Of a DNA stretch of 7,976 nt, positions 6,291 to 7,976 are shown one piece after another (position 1 is the stretch's first letter; the number at the start of each line of letters is the position of its first letter). Position numbers and translations under genes: made by a program. The notes below the pieces were generated by a model that searched no databases, was not told the DNA's origin, and saw nothing but the letters and a program-made list of their open reading frames with translations. Location: contig CAISVC010000374.1 of assembly GCA_903888815.1 (NCBI GenBank), positions 1-7,976 of the forward strand, read 5' to 3'. The DNA comes from an uncultured Fibrobacterota bacterium (GTDB lineage Bacteria > Fibrobacterota > Chitinivibrionia > Chitinivibrionales > Chitinispirillaceae).

Positions 6291-7976
6291 CTATCGCATT
6301 TTGCAGAGAGCGGCGATTTTTACTTCTCTGCCGTATCTTACCTCAGCCAGATAAATCCGTGAAGCTTCGAGAATGTCAAGTCCGATGGAGTATTTTCCAT
6401 TCCTTGAATTCTCCTTCTGTAACTGTTTAATCACCCTGCCGCTTGCATCGAAAAAACGGAGTATCACGCTATTCTCTCCACCCCTAGAAGGAAGAGAGAG
6501 GAAAAGTATGTTTCTTGCAAATGATACGATAAAATTATCGGATGGCGCCACCGTGGACTGTCTTACACCGCCCGTGAGACTGCCGTAAACTTTCCATTCA
6601 AGGATTCCGGTAGATGAGTCACCGCTCGAAGTGAATTCTATGCGCAGACTTGTGGTCGTCACCTGGTCGAAGGTCGTGGTATTGTACTGGTTTGCAGCAA
6701 CCCCGTAACTTGAGGCCCCAGTTACTGGCACAAAGCTCATACCGTCCCAGTATTTAAGCACGCAGCTTGCTGGAACACCTACAGCGGAATCAATATAGCC
6801 GCCATTGTCGTCGAACCAGTATACATCGATTTTATCGGCATTAATGGGAGTTGACCAGTTGTACTGAACCCACTGCGTGCCGGTCTGGGGATAATTGCCG
6901 TAAGCACCCCAACTATAATCGTTTGAGCTTGCCGGGTCAACTCCGTCATTGATGGCGGCAAGGAATTCTTTTGGCGAGCAGTAGCTGGTAGTGCATGATG
7001 AAGCGTTCATGGCGAGATTTAAAACCGTATCGACCGTAATAATTGCCGCATCCATGGAGGTGATTTTCCCATCAGATGCTGAAAGCCGCAAATGGTACGT
7101 TCCTTCCTGCGAAAGTGTAACCATGGTGATCGGATTGTTAAGGTCGCCAAACGTCACTGTTCCCGGTCCGCTCACTTTTTCCCACAAGATGGAGAGCGCA
7201 CCGTTCGGCTTTCCGTCATCAGTAGCACTGCCGTTAAGAGTGAATACGGCGGGATAATTTGTCGAGACCGTATATTGCCTCGCACCCGCTTCTACAAGCG
7301 GCGGTTTATTTGCCGTCTTGTTGATCACCTGCAGCATGATCAGGGCAAAACGTTTTCCTATCTCTACCATCGCTGCTGTCTGGTAATGAGCACTATCGCC
7401 ACCGAGGGGAAGATCCTGCGTATCAAATACCCCTACAGTGGAGTCCTTGTTCGCAACATTCGTCGCGGCATTGCGAATAACATCAGCGAACATCCACCCG
7501 AAGCTCAAGTGAATCATACCGGTGATAAACGGCAGGTCAGGCTTATTCACCTCTTTGCGCACATCGGCAATTAAATTTGTCAGGTTGGTCTCGTAGGTGT
7601 TCGCCCAGAAGGTATTCGTCCCATCGCTTTCACCCTGCAGCCATAACATACCTGCGATATCAGGTGTGTACTGCGCCGGGAGCGCGGCCAGGGCTGCTTG
7701 GATAGTGTAGACCATGGCAGCGTACATGTCTCCGGTCGTACCGCCGGAACTCGGCGATCGCCACTGATTATAGAGATTTGTCGCGCATATGGCAAACTTG
7801 ATCAAAGCAACTTTAACGCCGGTACCGGGTGTTGAATCCGCCATTGTCCTGCCGAAATTGAGTTCCGGGCCGAAACAGCCGGTATCAAGGCCGAAGCCTG
7901 GACAAAGGTTCAACCATTGGCCATTGGCGTAGATTATCACATCACTCTGTGTCTGCGCAAGATTCGAAGGCAGACC
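6291..7976 (-). CDS. Secreted SASA-type carbohydrate esterase with PKD-like, discoidin-like (F5/8 C/CBM32-like) and sorting domains; N-terminus beyond window
   Basis: The minus-strand frame is open from the right edge to a TAG at 6293-6291, giving 561 residues that lack the N-terminus. Residues about 1-220 match the sialate O-acetylesterase / acetylxylan esterase (SASA) family of SGNH-like enzymes: FGPELNFGR (35-43), WLQGESD (112-118), LPFITGM, and GDSAH (Asp194, His197), the likely catalytic Asp-x-x-His. The GQSN-type serine motif must lie upstream, outside the window. Residues about 223-316 are PKD/Ig-like (SILWEKVSGPGTV, YHLRLSASDGK). Residues about 318-466 are an F5/8-type-C-like sugar-binding domain (GTQWVQYNW, DVYWFDDNGGY, LKYWDG, STGILEWKVYG). 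Residues about 475-561 are a sorting-like domain (LRFFDASGRVIKQL). The family removes O-acetyl groups from polysaccharides or sialic acid outside the cell. By eye its base composition is less GC-rich than the plus-strand cluster. It converges on that cluster and is not in its operon. A GTG at 7940 is internal to the domain and is not the start. Confidence 0.85.
   Translation of the reverse strand, partial: GLPSNLAQTQSDVIIYANGQWLNLCPGFGLDTGCFGPELNFGRTMADSTPGTGVKVALIKFAICATNLYNQWRSPSSGGTTGDMYAAMVYTIQAALAALPAQYTPDIAGMLWLQGESDGTNTFWANTYETNLTNLIADVRKEVNKPDLPFITGMIHLSFGWMFADVIRNAATNVANKDSTVGVFDTQDLPLGGDSAHYQTAAMVEIGKRFALIMLQVINKTANKPPLVEAGARQYTVSTNYPAVFTLNGSATDDGKPNGALSILWEKVSGPGTVTFGDLNNPITMVTLSQEGTYHLRLSASDGKITSMDAAIITVDTVLNLAMNASSCTTSYCSPKEFLAAINDGVDPASSNDYSWGAYGNYPQTGTQWVQYNWSTPINADKIDVYWFDDNGGYIDSAVGVPASCVLKYWDGMSFVPVTGASSYGVAANQYNTTTFDQVTTTSLRIEFTSSGDSSTGILEWKVYGSLTGGVRQSTVAPSDNFIVSFARNILFLSLPSRGGENSVILRFFDASGRVIKQLQKENSRNGKYSIGLDILEASRIYLAEVRYGREVKIAALCKMR

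Noticed and set aside
7092..7574. 160-residue plus-strand open frame opposite the esterase
   Set aside because: The minus-strand frame carries SASA and PKD-like motifs continuously through this stretch; the plus-strand product resembles nothing.
919..7976. Search for C/S-x-P-x-R sulfatase maturation motifs in the neighbouring proteins as maturase substrates
   Set aside because: Candidates such as CAPAS and CSPKE lack the required Arg, and none of the proteins is a sulfatase.

Overview
The window reads as part of a polysaccharide-utilisation or glycan-processing neighbourhood of an anaerobic Gram-negative bacterium of the FCB group. A Fibrobacterota/Chitinivibrionia-type genome is my best guess. 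The basis is a partial anaerobic sulfatase-maturating radical SAM enzyme, secreted multidomain carbohydrate-active enzymes with PKD-like and F5/8-type-C-like modules, and related FlgD-like / type-IX-like C-terminal sorting domains on three of the four exported proteins. Taxonomy is inference; no phylogenetic marker is present.

Layout: (1) 1-685, minus strand, holds the N-terminal 228 residues of an anaerobic sulfatase maturase (radical SAM Cys cluster CNINCAYC); the gene runs off the left edge. (2) 686-918 is a divergent intergenic region that is mostly filled by a 146-bp imperfect palindrome (721-866). (3) 919-6110, plus strand, is a compact three-gene cluster, probably one operon. It encodes a large exported glycosidase-like protein (GH36/GH27-like architecture), an exported metallophosphoesterase with a complete metal-ligand set, and a tandem paralogue of that phosphoesterase. 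The paralogue has lost its M1 metal site and catalytic histidine but kept its M2 site. (4) 6111-6290 is a convergent intergenic region with a second, about 94 % identical copy of 83 bp of the palindrome. (5) 6291-7976, minus strand, is the C-terminal 561 residues of a SASA-type carbohydrate esterase with PKD-like, discoidin-like and sorting domains; it runs off the right edge.

Taken together, the three-gene cluster is bracketed by direct repeats and flanked by genes that suggest attack on esterified (sulfated, acetylated, perhaps phosphorylated) glycans. The glycosidase would cut the backbone or side chain, the esterase would remove acyl groups, and the maturase would activate sulfatases that must lie outside the window. 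The two most unusual items are the active/degenerate phosphoesterase pair and the palindromic repeat that brackets the cluster.
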